This document shows, piece after piece, positions 37,851-50,099 of a DNA stretch of 64,000 nt (positions are counted from its first letter, which is position 1; each line of letters starts with the position of its first letter). The notes under the pieces are model-generated. The model searched no databases. It was not told where the DNA came from and saw nothing but the letters and a program-made list of their open reading frames with translations. Location of the stretch: NCBI RefSeq assembly GCF_022605725.1, contig NC_065550.1:37851623-37915622 (forward strand). The letters are read 5' to 3'. Position numbers and translations under genes: made by a program. Origin of the DNA: Anthonomus grandis grandis (Eukaryota; Arthropoda; Insecta; Coleoptera; Curculionidae).

Positions 37851-39298
37851 GCTTTGACTACACACCAAAACACCATATTACCTTAAGCAACTATAAGGGC
37901 GAACTTATAATCAAAAAACAAGAAGATACGAATCCGTCTGAAAAAACTTATCAATTAGCAAGTTTTTTTAACATAATATCAGATGAAAAAGCCGACAGTA
38001 TTAAGCAGGGTTTAAACAAAATCACCATCCTGGACTTGTCTTATTGTGATTTAACCGAACTGCCTAAAGAATTGAAATTCCTTTTCCTAAAGGTGTTGAA
38101 TGTGTCTCATAATAAGCTTACGGCGCCCCCGTTATGCCTTTATGGAAACGGCCTGGAGAAACTGGAGATCTTGGATTTATCCCATAATTTAATCACAGAA
38201 TTCAACTTGGAACCTGACTGTATATCAACAATAAAAAAATTGTTAATAAACAATAACTGCTTTGAAAACATTCCCAGCTGGTTTTTGACTTTTAGGTGTA
38301 TGCAGTTAGAGGAACTGAACTATAGCAATAATCGTGCAGAGCATTATAATTTCCTAAAACATTTTTGCAATTTCAGTTTGATGAGGTTAAGAAAGTTGGA
38401 AATGCGTGATACTTGTTTAGTTGATTCGGACATTGCATGGTTGAAGTGTTTGAAAAATCTACAAATACTTGACATTAGCAATAAATCATTAAAATTGGAT
38501 AGGAAATGCATTAATAGATTTAAGGAGTTAAATGAATTGTTCAAACATCCCCGCTGGACTAATTTACAGAGCTTAACCCTTTGCAACTTAGATATATCAA
38601 TGTTTCCTGAAGGAGTTTTCTGGATAGTCACATTGAAAGAATTGAATGTTTCTCATAATGTGATATCATGGTTCCCCGAGGGGATCGAGTATTTAGTTAA
38701 TTTAGAATGCTTGGATGTCTCTAATAACGACATGTGTATAATACCTAAAGAAATTTGCCATTTATTTAACTTGAAAGTGCTCTTATTAGCTCATAATGTT
38801 TTGGATGAGGTGCCTGATTTGCCTGAAAATTTGGAGGTGCTTGACTTGTATGATAACAAACTTGAGACCATACAAAATATTTCCACATTTAAAAAAATTA
38901 AATATAAAGACTTTGATTATAACTATATAAATTTAAATGACTCTAAGGATTATTGCACTTCAAGGGACCAATACCGATCCATGTATGGTCACAAAAATCG
39001 AAGCTCTTTCCCCAAATTCAAGGAGTCAAGTTTAGAATATGATGATTATAGCTGTTCAAGTGATAGTGATTTTGATGAAAATCCCACTTCTGATCTGATA
39101 CCTATTTGTGATATTGAAGAGGATTGGGATAAGGAGTGTGGAGAATTATTAGTTAGGGAACATCCGGATATAACTCAGTCCGATTATGAATATGAGGTAG
39201 AAGTAACAACACACCAATTTGTACATAATAAATTTAAATTAATATCTAATAATTCATATGTAAGTGATGAGGATTGGATGTTTGAAGATGCTGATTAA
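37851..39298 (+). CDS. Leucine-rich-repeat protein, 5-prime exon not found
   Basis: One large terminal exon of 482 codons following a clear acceptor (tttttttcag). The reading frame enters with a split codon, so at least one upstream exon is missing from this model. At least eight short LRRs are readable, for example ITILDLSYCDLTELPKEL, KVLNVSHNKLTAPPLCL, LEILDLSHNLITEF, LKELNVSHNVISWFPEGIE, LECLDVSNNDMCIIPKEICH and LKVLLLAHNVLDEVPDLP. This is the SHOC2-like typical LRR pattern used for protein binding. The C-terminus is acidic (EEDWDKECGELL, ending DEDWMFEDAD). No membrane segment is seen, so it is probably intracellular. I do not recognise a specific orthologue. The stop is only about 135 bp from the stop of the convergent kinase-like gene. 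Confidence 0.8.
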
Positions 39299-39433
39299 GT
39301 AATGTTTTAGGTTAAAAAAAAAACATTTTCTAAAATTGCTTATTTATTTGGGATGGACAGTAATAAGTTTATCTTTACTTGTTAAGACATAATAATAAAA
39401 ATGTTTTTTATTTTTTATTGACTTATTTCTACC

Positions 39434-42400
39434 CTATATCCATCCTTGCCTCATAGACTCTTCCATCACATGTACAATTTTTTCTCTATGACTTGAGCTT
39501 ATATTGCTAAGCATGTTTCTCATAAGGTCGAAAAGGTTGTGCTCTTCGACGGCCACGTCAACCCCGGTGCCCTTTTCCCCAAAAATTATGGTACAGAAAA
39601 ATAAACTGTGCCCTACTTCGTTTAAATATGCCGTTTGTTTTACCATGTTCAGGAACAATTCGTAAGGGAGTTTCAGGTTGGTTTTGAATTGCGTCAGTAA
39701 GGAATTGAATTCTGCATGGTAAAACCTGGAAGAAAAAAAAAGAATAACCACAGTGTCTATAATTAAATTGGCATGTATTACCACAGATGTAAATGCTCCG
39801 CACGGAGCTATTCTATCTACTGAACTAACTATTAAACTAACTGAACTAACTATCTACTGAACAAGGAATATATAAAATAGAAAACAACCTGCCAAACAGC
39901 TTAGAAACTACAGAGACTGAATATATACACCTCTATTATAGGTACAAATATCAGTTCTATCCATTCATTTTTATGAATTGATGTTAAAAAGGTTACCTTC
40001 CAATTATCAGAAAATTTGCCTGATGTCAAGCAAAGATAATGCAGAAGCTTGCTCGCTCTCTTAAAATTAGGCTTAAAAAAAAATAGATATGATTACCATC
40101 AGGGTCAAAAGAGTAATACCACAGATGTAAATGCTCCGCACGGAGCTATTTTTTTTTAAGCCTAATTTTAAGAGAGCGAGCAAGCTTCTGCATTATCTTT
40201 GCTTGACATCAGGAAAATTTCCTGATAATTGGAAGGTAACCTTTTTAACATCAATTCATAAAAATGAATGGATAGAACTGATATTTGTACCTATAATAGA
40301 GGTGTATATATTCAGTCTCTGTAGTTTCTAAGCTGTTTGGCAGGTTGTTTTCTATTTTATATATTCCTTGTTCCTTGTTGATTCCCTGTTCAGTAGATAA
40401 TCTTTTTTTATTAGTCTAAAGTTTGTGATATTTGTATGGATATCAGAAATTAAACGGATGTCCGCTGGACATTCATATTTAGGAAAAAAAAGGAAACGTT
40501 TGGATGTGCATTGCATAAATTAGTACTGTTTGGGATGTTCTGACGTTATATCAATGCTGCAGGGCCATTGCAAGAGTGTGCAAAATGTGGTTAATATTTA
40601 ACAACCTCCAAGAAGAATTTACCTTAAAAAGATTAACATATGCAACAAAAAAAATATAATCATGGAAACCTTTCAAGTATGGCTATACAGACAAATTATT
40701 AGTTTATAAATATTTTTCTGGAAGATGATTGCAGTATATACTTAATATACAGGGTGTTTACGAAAGTTTGGAAAATCTTGTAAAAAGTTTAATTTTAAAT
40801 TACTTTATAGGGCAGGAATAATTCGAGATTATTCATGAGGTAACACCTAGACTATAGACCAAGGATATTTACAGTTTTTTGAAGAACAATCCTTCATCTT
40901 GCTGGAAGATCTTTCATTATAAAGACGCATAAGAATGTGGTTTATGCATGACGGCACTACACCTTATTATAGTTTATAAATTAGAGAACATCTAAACCTG
41001 TATTGTGGCCGGTTAGATCACCAGATTTAAAGCTTTGAAGAGTGCAGCAAGGATTAATTTGTGAGTGTAACAGGCAATATGGTGCTCACTGTAAACAATT
41101 TTTGTCGTTAGAATTTTCTTTTATTAATTTTGTTGCCATCCTCATTGGTTATTGTTAAAGCCAATACTATACTCAGATATTATCCAAAGCAATACAGCAG
41201 TTTTGCAATACTTCTAAGCAATAAGGAACAATAGAAAATAAAGTTCTAACGTTGATCTCGCAAACTATCAAGTTTTTGACTAACGTACGTGTGGGTCAAT
41301 TCACATATGTTGATCTGTAGTACCTCCAGTTTCGCAGACACCCTGTATTTTAGATATGTTTTTAAATTTGAAATTCAGGCCGAGAACAAAACTTTCCATA
41401 AATTTAAAAAATAAATCTTATTGTGACTTACTTAAGCAACTCGTCAATATGTTCTTTGAGCACATCATTCCTAACGCTGATCAACAAAAAAAACACCAAA
41501 TCGTGTCCGAACGATCCATATTTCATCATTTGGAAATCGACCAGTTTCACTTGTACCCCCTGTTCACTCTCATCATCGTCCTTAACCATAACATTATTAA
41601 TCCAAAAATCCCCATGTACCGCCGTATTCCAGGGCTCCTCCTCCAAATGGATGTGCTGAATGGGGCCCATGTGGCAGCGGTTCATCACGTCCTCGATTTG
41701 TAAAATGTAGGGGGCGCATTCGGGCAGTTTTTTTATCGCCTCCAGCAGGATTCCCTCCGGTCTTATCGGGGGCCGTTTCCGCGCAGGTTGATCGTCGTCA
41801 TTTTTGGGAGATGATGGAGGAGGGTTCGATTCTTCGAAAAAACGTTTTAACGTTTCGAAGGATTCGGGTTTGTTGGTTTTTAGGGCGATCGGGAGAACGT
41901 GGAACAGGGCGAGTTTCTTCAGGACCGTTTTCGTGGCGGCCAGGTCCAAACCTACGTAACGGTCCGCATTACCGTAACCTGAAAATGTATATGCAGGGTG
42001 TAGCAGTCCCATAGACTTCTATTCTAAAGAGCATTCAATTCTTTTTCTATTGGTATCCTAATTTATTGCTTTTTGTCTAAAGGTTCCGAAATATTCGATT
42101 TTTAAAGGTCATAAAAATATTTTTAATTTCTAGGTTAGTATTTACATAAAAATAACACATTACGTCTCCTTAGTATAGCGTAAAAATTGTTAGTTTATTG
42201 TAGTAATTGTCAATTTAAAAATTGTAAGTCTCACTTTTACGCCGACACTACGCAGTAATACATCTCTTTTTTTTTGTAAAGATTTGTTTTGTATTTTGGC
42301 AACGATAGCCAAGTCTCTTTGCAAGAAAAATTTAAACATTTTGCTAAATAATATCGTTTTATCTCCCTCTGACTTTTGTAAGAGTCTAGGCTTAGTCATG

Positions 42401-45353
42401 CATACTATACTAAGATATAAGATCATATCCAGTTAAAATTTTGATTCGCTTATTTGAATCTAAAACTTATTTACGGTTACAAAAACTTTGTACTCGTAAA
42501 CACTTTATGTCAATCTTTATTACTAAGCCATTGCAACCATTGCAATAGTTTTTACCACTCCATGCCCTAATAATCGTCATCAATACAGATACCAGACTTA
42601 TCTATGACCTAAATAGAAAAACTAGCATTACGCCGTATCTTCGAAGATCTAATTTACTAAATATGAATAATCGGCACTAACTTCGATTCTACTGTTTAGA
42701 TTTTAAAAATTTTTGAATTTTTAGAAATATTATTCTACGTTATGTATATAAATATTCTAATTAATTTGCTTGATAGAATAAATAAAATAAATATTTATTG
42801 ACTATTTTACTTCGACAAAAATATTTTTTTATTTGGGAAAAAGTAATTTCTACAATAATACATATGGAATTTACTTACGATACGCATTATTTTATAAGTT
42901 GCAGAAAACATTATCCATTTTCTCGTAAATAACCCATAAAGTCCGTTTTCGAACTTCTCCTTAACATTTCGGAAAATTTCACCGTGAATTGACCGACATT
43001 CTGCTATAATTCGCCTTTTAAGATCAACAACATCCTAATATTGTATTTCATAAATAATGGTTTCCAAGGAAAGAAACCTGAAAGTATTAAATCAGGTGAT
43101 CTTGGAGGCCATTCAATTAGTTTCTTTAACCAATCAATCGGGAATGTCTCGCTCCATCTGTTGGACTGGAAAAAAATAATGAGGTAGAACACCATTCTGC
43201 TCCTGGGATATTAATAAAATCTACTATAAAACTGAAATAACCTCTGACTCAATTTGAGTTTCTTGATCATAGGTGATAAGAGCATCAATAGTTAGTTTCT
43301 TATTAAGGTACAGATAACTTGTCTTCAATAAATAAAGGGCATAAGAATAACAGTTGAAACATAAACTTTTTGGAAATATTGTGTACTTATGTCCTTCTCG
43401 AAAAAATTTTTCATATAGAATTTATATATTTATCGCTGAAATAAATTCGGTAGAATATTAGGGATGTCGTTGATTTGACGAATCATGATTTCACATTTCT
43501 ATGTTTATTCTATGTATGTTGATGATGGAGTTTATGCAATTTCAATGCCTTCTTACTGTCTCGTGTGCAGCAAATACTCCCAAGCTATACCACCTAATTC
43601 AACATAAATCGACTTATTTTGATATTTTTCATTGAAGATTTTTTTTGAAGAGAATAAATCATTCTCACACTTTATGAACTTAATAAAAATTATCACTGAT
43701 CAGCCCAACAAGCAAAAGCTAATTAACATTAAGCACTATTCCTGTTTGGTTAAAAGAATAACGTATATTGTTGATAAAATAGTAAGGCTTTTAGTGGAAT
43801 ATTAGTGATATAGAAGACTGGTATCGAATAAACTCAAGTTAACTACATACTAGAAGTATCATTAAACTTTTATGAGATTACTTTTTAATGGCAAGGTCGT
43901 AGCTTTTACGATAGCCGAGATATGGCATTTTAGATGCCCATTTTTGGCCTCAAAAACGGACGTCGAAAACGACTTTTTCAGGATTTTCAAAGTGCTCTCA
44001 TTCCCTTAGTTCTGCTCGGATCCCGTTATAACCCGGTGTTTTCGTAATCTAGGTGACCCAAATAAGACGCTGGTATACTTAGTTTGATTTCGAAAAAAAT
44101 CAATTTTTGGTGAAAAAATTCGATACGGGGGGGTATACCCGAAAAATGAAAAATTCCAAACTTTGAAGGTCGATATCTCGGCTTCTATGGGAGCTATCGG
44201 AAAAATTCCAACGGTTTTGTCTTAGTTTCGTCATTCTGAATCCAACGAGACCATCCGCAAGGTCGTAGCTTTTACGATAGCCGAGATATGGCATTTTTGA
44301 TGCCCATTTTTGGCCTCAAAAACGGACGTCGAAAACGACTTTTTCAGGATTTTCAAAGTGCTCTCATTCCCTTAGTTCTGCTCGGATCCCGTTATAACCC
44401 GGTGTTTTCGTAATCTAGGTGACCCAAATAAGACGCTGGTATACTTAGTTTCATTTCGACAAAAATCAATTTTTGGTGAAAAAACATTTTTCGAAGTTCC
44501 TTTGCACATCCCCAAATAAAGTTTGGAACGTTGAGTTTGAGAAAAACAGAAACGTTAATGCTTATGATGTTTTGTAAATATTTTTGCAACTTTGAAACGT
44601 GATTACTCGGAAACCTTTAAGCAAACAGCAACAAAGTTGGTTACCACTGAAAAGAGAATTGAACGCTCTTTAAAACGATGTCACTTGACCCTCATTCTTA
44701 TTTATAATTCCAATGGTGACATTGAATAACATTTGACTAACACAATACACTGACAAATAAAATTTACGTGTCTTTCTTATTTTTTATTGGAAGTGGGAAT
44801 GTTTATATTGATAGCCGATACATGGAAAATTGATTATTACTTATAGGAGACTTAATATAAAATTTTTATATTATAGTAGAGGGGTAAAAACATACCTCTG
44901 GCTTAAGAATTAAAGTAGCTAGTACAACTTTTCCGATTTACCTTCAGGATGTAAATTCTCCAACACCAAAACCGATTCGGAATCCGCGCGCTCTTTCGTC
45001 GGATCCAAGCTGTACCTGGCCCCAAGACATTTCGGGAAAATATCCACTTTCACTCCATATTCTTCCCCAAAAGACACCAACAACGGGACTATTTCTTTAT
45101 ACCATTTAATTTCGTTGTGCATGGCCTGACAGTGCATCATACCCTGGTCTCCTTTAGGAATTGTTTTGGCTACAGTGCTCACCTTCTTTTTGAGGCCATT
45201 TTGGTCTAATTCAAAGTCCACTCGAAGGATTAAACTGGCGAAGTTCTCCCCGGGGGCCGTGAGACGGGCATAGTCCACATTCTTTATGGCACCATCCAAA
45301 TGGGGCTGAACTATTTCCTCGACGTTTTTTATGGAATAATCGATGGCGGACAT
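39434..45353 (-). CDS. Ecdysteroid-kinase-like (CHK-kinase-like) protein, paralogue A
   Basis: Three exons in transcript order: 45353-44942, 41978-41432, 39725-39434. Total 1,251 nt, 416 aa, normal for the EcKinase/DUF227 family, which phosphorylates small alcohols such as ecdysteroids and probably some xenobiotics. The catalytic Brenner-type motif is HGDFWINN (about residue 258), followed by LVDFQ (about 282), the metal-binding position. The N-lobe starts MSAIDYSIKNVEEIVQPHL, and VLVLENLHPEG marks the hinge. A Pro/Lys/Asp-rich insertion (NPPPSSPKNDDDQPARKRPP) precedes the catalytic core. Intron 1 (about 3 kb) holds a mariner relic and a satellite. Intron 2 (about 1.7 kb) holds the fold-back repeat and another mariner relic. 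It forms a tandem pair with paralogue B. The actual substrate is unknown. Confidence 0.9.
39776..39812. repeat. Direct repeat, left copy (second copy at 40117-40150)
   Basis: The words taccacagatgtaaatgc and tccgcacggagctatt occur in the same order at 39778-39812 and 40117-40150. The second part contains the small palindrome ctccgcacggag. One copy lies just outside the left arm of the fold-back and the other in its loop, so they may mark ends of the element whose inversion produced it. Confidence 0.85.
39862..40371. repeat. Fold-back inverted repeat, about 224-bp arms, built from an RT fragment
   Basis: Left arm 39862-40085, loop 40086-40147, right arm 40148-40371. The arms are reverse complements with only a few differences. 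Read on the plus strand, the right arm encodes a reverse-transcriptase-like piece, with KRASKLLHYLCLTSGKFPDN and WKVTFLTSIHKN, typical of the early RT domain of non-LTR elements. The transcript of this intron could form a long double-stranded hairpin. Confidence 0.9.
40746..41350 (+). mobile_element. Mariner-like remnant with short terminal inverted repeats
   Basis: Left end tatacagggtgtttacgaaa and, at the right end, tttcgcagacaccctgtatt are complementary. TA borders fit mariner insertion. Inside, near 40930-41040, broken frames give MWFMHDGTTPYYS and REHLNL, a mariner D-motif region. About 600 bp, so internally deleted. Lies in intron 2 of kinase paralogue A. Confidence 0.7.
42880..43200 (-). 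mobile_element. IS630/mariner-like transposase relic (C-terminal part)
   Basis: Minus-strand frames read FPIDWLKKLIEWPPRSPDLI and then FENGLYGLFTRKWI. This matches the usual order of a mariner-type DDE/D C-terminal region (WPPRSPDL block, then the last helix). Frames are broken and no terminal repeats were found. Lies in intron 1 of kinase paralogue A. Confidence 0.65.
43891..44485. repeat. 366-bp tandem repeat (about 1.6 copies)
   Basis: The segment starting caaggtcgtagcttttacga at 43892 recurs at 44258. The shared part, through agacgctggtatacttag, is nearly identical (about 225 bp). The intervening part contains cgatatctcggcttctatgg. The sentence-like words gccgagatatggcattt are reminiscent of the agttatgggcattt word of the other satellite. 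Non-coding, in intron 1 of kinase paralogue A. Confidence 0.9.
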
Positions 45354-45901
45354 GACGGTGCTGTATATAATGTGTCACTACAATAATTTCAGGAAACCAT
45401 CTGATATGTGACTTCTGTTATCAGTTTTATATATAATTTGTATAGGCATATATATATATAGAATTTTATCTCATTAATCTATTTTTTCGTTGATTAATCT
45501 GATAATAATTTTAATTCAAGGGCATATATAAGGTATAGGTATGCCGGTATTGATTGTTCAGTATATGATATATTGACTAAAACATTCCAAATTCTTCACC
45601 TAAAATGATGTTTTTACTTTTAGATCTATCCACAAGACTTTTCCTATAATATTTATGAAAATATGTTGAGTACCGTCCTAAAATGTGCTCTAACCAAGAC
45701 AAATCCGGTAAAAATCCAAACAAATATTCCAGGGCGTATTCTGAACAGTCAAATATTAGTAGAACTTTCTGAAACTAATTAAGTGTTTTAGGTAGAAAAA
45801 AAAAAGTTTTCTAAAATTGCTTCTTTATATATTTATTTGGGATGGACAGTAACAAGTTTATCTTTATTAGTTGTTAAAATTTAATTAAACTCATTTCTGC
45901 C
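45354..45901. other. Spacer between the two kinase-like paralogues
   Basis: Contains the presumed promoter of paralogue A (ATG at 45353) and the 3-prime flank of paralogue B. A segment at 45590-45775 resembles parts of the dynein intron at 56960-57385 (shared cctaaaatgatgtttttac-like and cgtcctaaaatg-ctctaacc words), so it is a dispersed repeat. The last about 125 bases (from about 45775) resemble 39290-39420, the 3-prime flank of paralogue A. Confidence 0.6.
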
Positions 45902-48356
45902 CTATATCCACCCTTTCCTCACGGACTCCGCTGCTATATGTACAAGCTTCTCTTTATGATACGAGTTCATATTGCTAAGGGTGTTCCTCATAAGGGCGAA
46001 AAAGTCGTGCCCTTCGACGGCCACGTCTACCCCGGTGCCCTTTTCCCCAAAAATTACGGTGCAGAAGGTTAAACTGTGCCCCACTTCGTTTGAATATGCC
46101 GTTTCTTTCACCATATCCAGGAACAGTTCGTAAGGGAGTTCCAGATTGGTTCTGAATTGCCTTAGTAAAGAGTTGAATTCTTCATGATAAAACCTGGAAG
46201 AAACAATCAATTTATTGGGTCTCTAATATAATTTAATCTAAAAAGACTTACTTAAGCAACTCGTCAATATGTTCCTTGAGTACATCGTTCCTAACGCTGC
46301 TCAACAAAAAAAACACCAAATCGTGCCCGAACGAACCATATCTCATCATTTGGAAATCGACCAGTTTGACGTGCACCCCCTTGCGATCCTCCTTAACCAT
46401 AATATTATTAACCCAGACGTCCCCATGCACCATCGTGTTCCAGGGCTCCTCCGCCAAATGAAACTCCTCCATGGGGCCCATTTTGCACCGTTTCAGTACA
46501 TCCTCGATTTTTAAAATATAGGGGCCGCATTCCGGCAGATTCTTTACCGCCTCCAGTAGCATTTCCTCCGGTTTTTTTTCGCCCGGTTTCATGCCGGGCG
46601 GTCCGTGGGGCGGTTTATCGCCGTCTTTGGGGGGCGGTCGCGGTTTCGCTTCATCCAAGTAACGTTTTAACGTTTCGAAGGATTCGGGTTTGTTTGTTTT
46701 TACGGCGATCGGAAGAACGTGAAAGAGGGCGAGTTTTTTCAGGATCGCTTTGGTCGCGGTCAGGTCGAAACCTATGTAACGGTCTGCGTTACCGTAACCT
46801 GGAAATAGAGACTCAATTAATTATAACTTAAGGCGATGAGAGGTTCTTGAGGATGTATTTGAGAGTAAAAACGTGATGCTAGTTTAAGGATTTCAGTATT
46901 TAGGGCAATTTTGATTGAGGCTTTTTTTGTTGATAATTTTCTGAGTAAATTCTCGCTTTCCTCGAAAATATTTTCAATAAATAACTGAAATCACCCTAAA
47001 AAAGAATTTTATCCGAAGAAAGGGCATTCATTTCCCAATAAGTTATTACCAAATCCTTGATTTTTTGATAAATTTAATAAATAAACAGTGTTATTAAATT
47101 AAATATATATTTTCTGCAAAAATATTGTTTTTCATCAATACAACCCTTGCACCCCCCACCCACCCCAAACATTTGCCCGTAAGAAATTCTTTTGAAAAAT
47201 CACCGTTTTTCGTTTATAATATCCAATCTAATAGCACTGTTTTGGCATTAAATATTTATTAATATACTTATATATAATTATATCAAATTTATATAAACAA
47301 ACTGTGTTGTTACATTAAATATTAACAACTAAATCAGCTGTTATTCATGCATATTATTCTGGAAACAATGATTTTTGAAAACAATTTTTTACTGGTAAGT
47401 TGTGTGGGGTGGGTGGGGGGCTACGCGTAGTGTTACTGAAAAACTATTTTTTTGCAAAAAATTATTGCCTCAAAAAAAATGGTTTTTTAAAAAATTATAT
47501 GTGATAAGAAAATATAAAGTTTTTGTATCTATATTTTACTCAAGGAGGCATAGAGCGTATAAAAATCTCTCGCTTTCCATGAGAATATTTTCATCAAATA
47601 ATTAGAATCGCCTTTAAAGACTTTTACTTAATAAACGGTCATTTAATTATCAATAATTTCATACCAAAACGTTTCTTGTACCTCAAAAAATTATTGAGTT
47701 AGAGACGAGTTCGTCAACCAAGGTTCAAGAGCGACCAAATTTGGGCTCTTTAAAATTTAAGTTGCAACAACAAGAATTTTATTCATTAACGAACATTTTC
47801 GTTCATAACATGGGAACCACCGTATATATTTTCATAATTTTTGCACTAAAATATAAGAGACTCTCTAAGGTTTCAAACACATCTCTGGCTTAAAGATTAG
47901 GGTTATAAAATTAAGTTAAAAATAATCTCGTTTACCTTCAGGATGTAAATTCTCCAACACCAAAACCGACTCGGAATCCGCTCGCTTCTTCGTCGGATCC
48001 AAGCTGTACCTGGCCCCAAGACATTTCGGGAAAATATCCACTTTCACCCCGTATTCTTCCCCAAAAGACACCAACAACGGGACTATTTCTTTATACCATT
48101 TGATTTCGTTATGCATCGTTTGACAGTGCATATCTATCATATGCTGCTGATCTCCCATAGGGATTCGTTTGGCTACGGTGCTCACCTTCTTTCTGAGACC
48201 CTTTTGGTCCACTTCAAAGTCCACTCGAAGTACTAAACTGAGGTAGTTCTCCCCGGGAGCCGTAAGACGGGCGTGGTCCGCATTTCTTATGGTACCATCC
48301 AAATGGGGTCGAACTACTTCTTCGATGTTTTTTATGGAATAATCGACGGGGGGCAT
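45902..48356 (-). CDS. Ecdysteroid-kinase-like (CHK-kinase-like) protein, paralogue B
   Basis: Three exons in transcript order: 48356-47936, 46798-46252, 46193-45902. Total 1,260 nt, 419 aa. Exon structure and phases match paralogue A, exons 2 and 3 have identical lengths, and most of the protein is the same, so this is a recent tandem duplicate. Catalytic motif HGDVWVNN and LVDFQ are intact. The Pro-rich insertion before the core (AKPRPPPKDGDKPP, then GPPGMKPGEKKPEE) is clearly different from that of A, while the flanks are alike. The start chosen is MPPVDYSIKNIEEV, which aligns with the start of A. Intron 1 (about 1.1 kb) holds a diverged repeat pair at 46945-47060 and 47565-47680 (shared tcgctttcc and aatattttca words). 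Confidence 0.9.
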
Positions 48357-50099
48357 GATGGTATTGTACAACGTGCCGTTCCGCTACAATAATTTTAAAG
48401 GAACTACTTAATAAATTACTTCAGTGCATGATTATAATGTTATCAGTTTAATGGAATTGATAGGAATTCATATAACATCTCAGCATTTTTTCTAAATAAT
48501 CTATTTTATTGTTCACTAATCAGATGATAATTAAGAATCAAGGCCAGTAGGTAGAGCATATCTTAGGTATGTATGCGATTATTTTTTAAACTATGTGGCT
48601 CTTAGAAGCTTTATCAGCGACATCTAGATCAAATTAGGAAAGGAGAGAGGGTGTAAGATGGTGTCCGGCCGCCATTTTGACGCAAAATTATTAGTGCTAC
48701 ATCAAAGGTTTGTCTATACTTGATGCAAGGCATATCTATATTAAAAAATCAAGAATTTGTACATATTTATCAATTCATATGTGACAGTGATAATATAGGT
48801 ATTATCTGCTTAATTGCCACTTGTATTGAAACATTATACATTTTATCGATGATACTTCAAGATAAATTCTATTTTTTTTAATGTCATTATTCCTGGGGCT
48901 ACTCTAACAAAATATATACCCTCTGCTAAACATCGAAAGAACCTTTTATTACCAAATGATTTATTTTTAAATATTTTAATTTCCCGCCTTAATCTAATGA
49001 CGTTCTCGTCAATCGTAGATGTCAAGGTAAGAAACAGATTGAGCAAGAAGAGTATAGACTATAATAGTCTACAGTTTTTTGTGGGGTTGAGTAAATAACA
49101 TAAAACCGAGGAGACTAGAGGTAAAGACGAATGCTAAACGTGTGTACTCAAAAGAGATGAAATGAAAACTGGAATCAAAAACACAGCCGCGTTGTTGGTC
49201 TAAAGTGTTCCTCCTTCTAATTGGCTCGACCCATTTGTTTACAGTTGATAGTGTTATTGTTTACAAACCATTAATAATAATTGTTTTTTGTTAGTATATT
49301 AACAGTAACTGTTAAGGTACCAAAATAAATTACGATAGAAAACTAACTATGTGCAGAGTAGATCCATTCAGAGTCAGTTACATTTAAGAAGGGCTATATG
49401 ATCAGTCTCTTTTCATGAAACCCATTAAATGTCACAAATGAAGAAACCAAGGTTTATAGAAGTCATATCGACCTATCATATGACAAAAAGTTGAGTTAAA
49501 AATAATCTAATTTTTTAGCATAAGGTATTTGCTATTTGGCATCAATGTTTGCCATCACTTAGCAGTGCTACGGTTCGATATGCTGGCCACAAGACTTTTA
49601 TAGAGCATTTATTATTATTGATCGTTCTTATATTGTGCTTTATAAATAAAACACGTGCCTAAAAATATTTAATTCTATAGTTAAACTTACACTGGCTGAA
49701 TTTCTAAAGCAAACAATCCGCCACAACACCGTGAATCACAATAATAAGCCGAAATCGCGTTTTCTATGTTGAAAAAAATGAATGGTATAATAGTTTCGCG
49801 CGACTTCGGGAATTTCCGTTAATAAACAATGATTAACCCGTAAATTGTCGATGAAAGAGCGCCGAGCAAATAAATAATAATTATATGCGGAAGAGGAACG
49901 CAAATTTGATCTCTCAGTGGCGTTTTGACCTTCGCTTTCAGATTTTGTTACTGAACACAATACTTTCCCCTTTTAATTTACTCATTTAGGTCATATTTAA
50001 ATAAATGACTGTATGAAAAATGGCAAAATAGATCTATAAGGAGAGGACTCTAACTACTGACAAACGTTAAATTTAAACACAAGAGCATTCACTTCTCCA
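48357..50099. other. Intergenic region upstream of kinase paralogue B
   Basis: About 1.7 kb, AT-rich, no gene supported. Short open frames at 48843-49046 (minus) and 49736-49960 (minus) show no recognisable domain. Confidence 0.4.

Noticed and set aside
41356..42014. Plus-strand open frames opposite kinase A exon 2
   Set aside because: Antisense shadows of the coding exon. The same holds for 46269-46514 opposite kinase B.
47402..47605. Lysine- and phenylalanine-rich 67-codon open frame
   Set aside because: Low-complexity AT-rich intron sequence of kinase B, with no domain.
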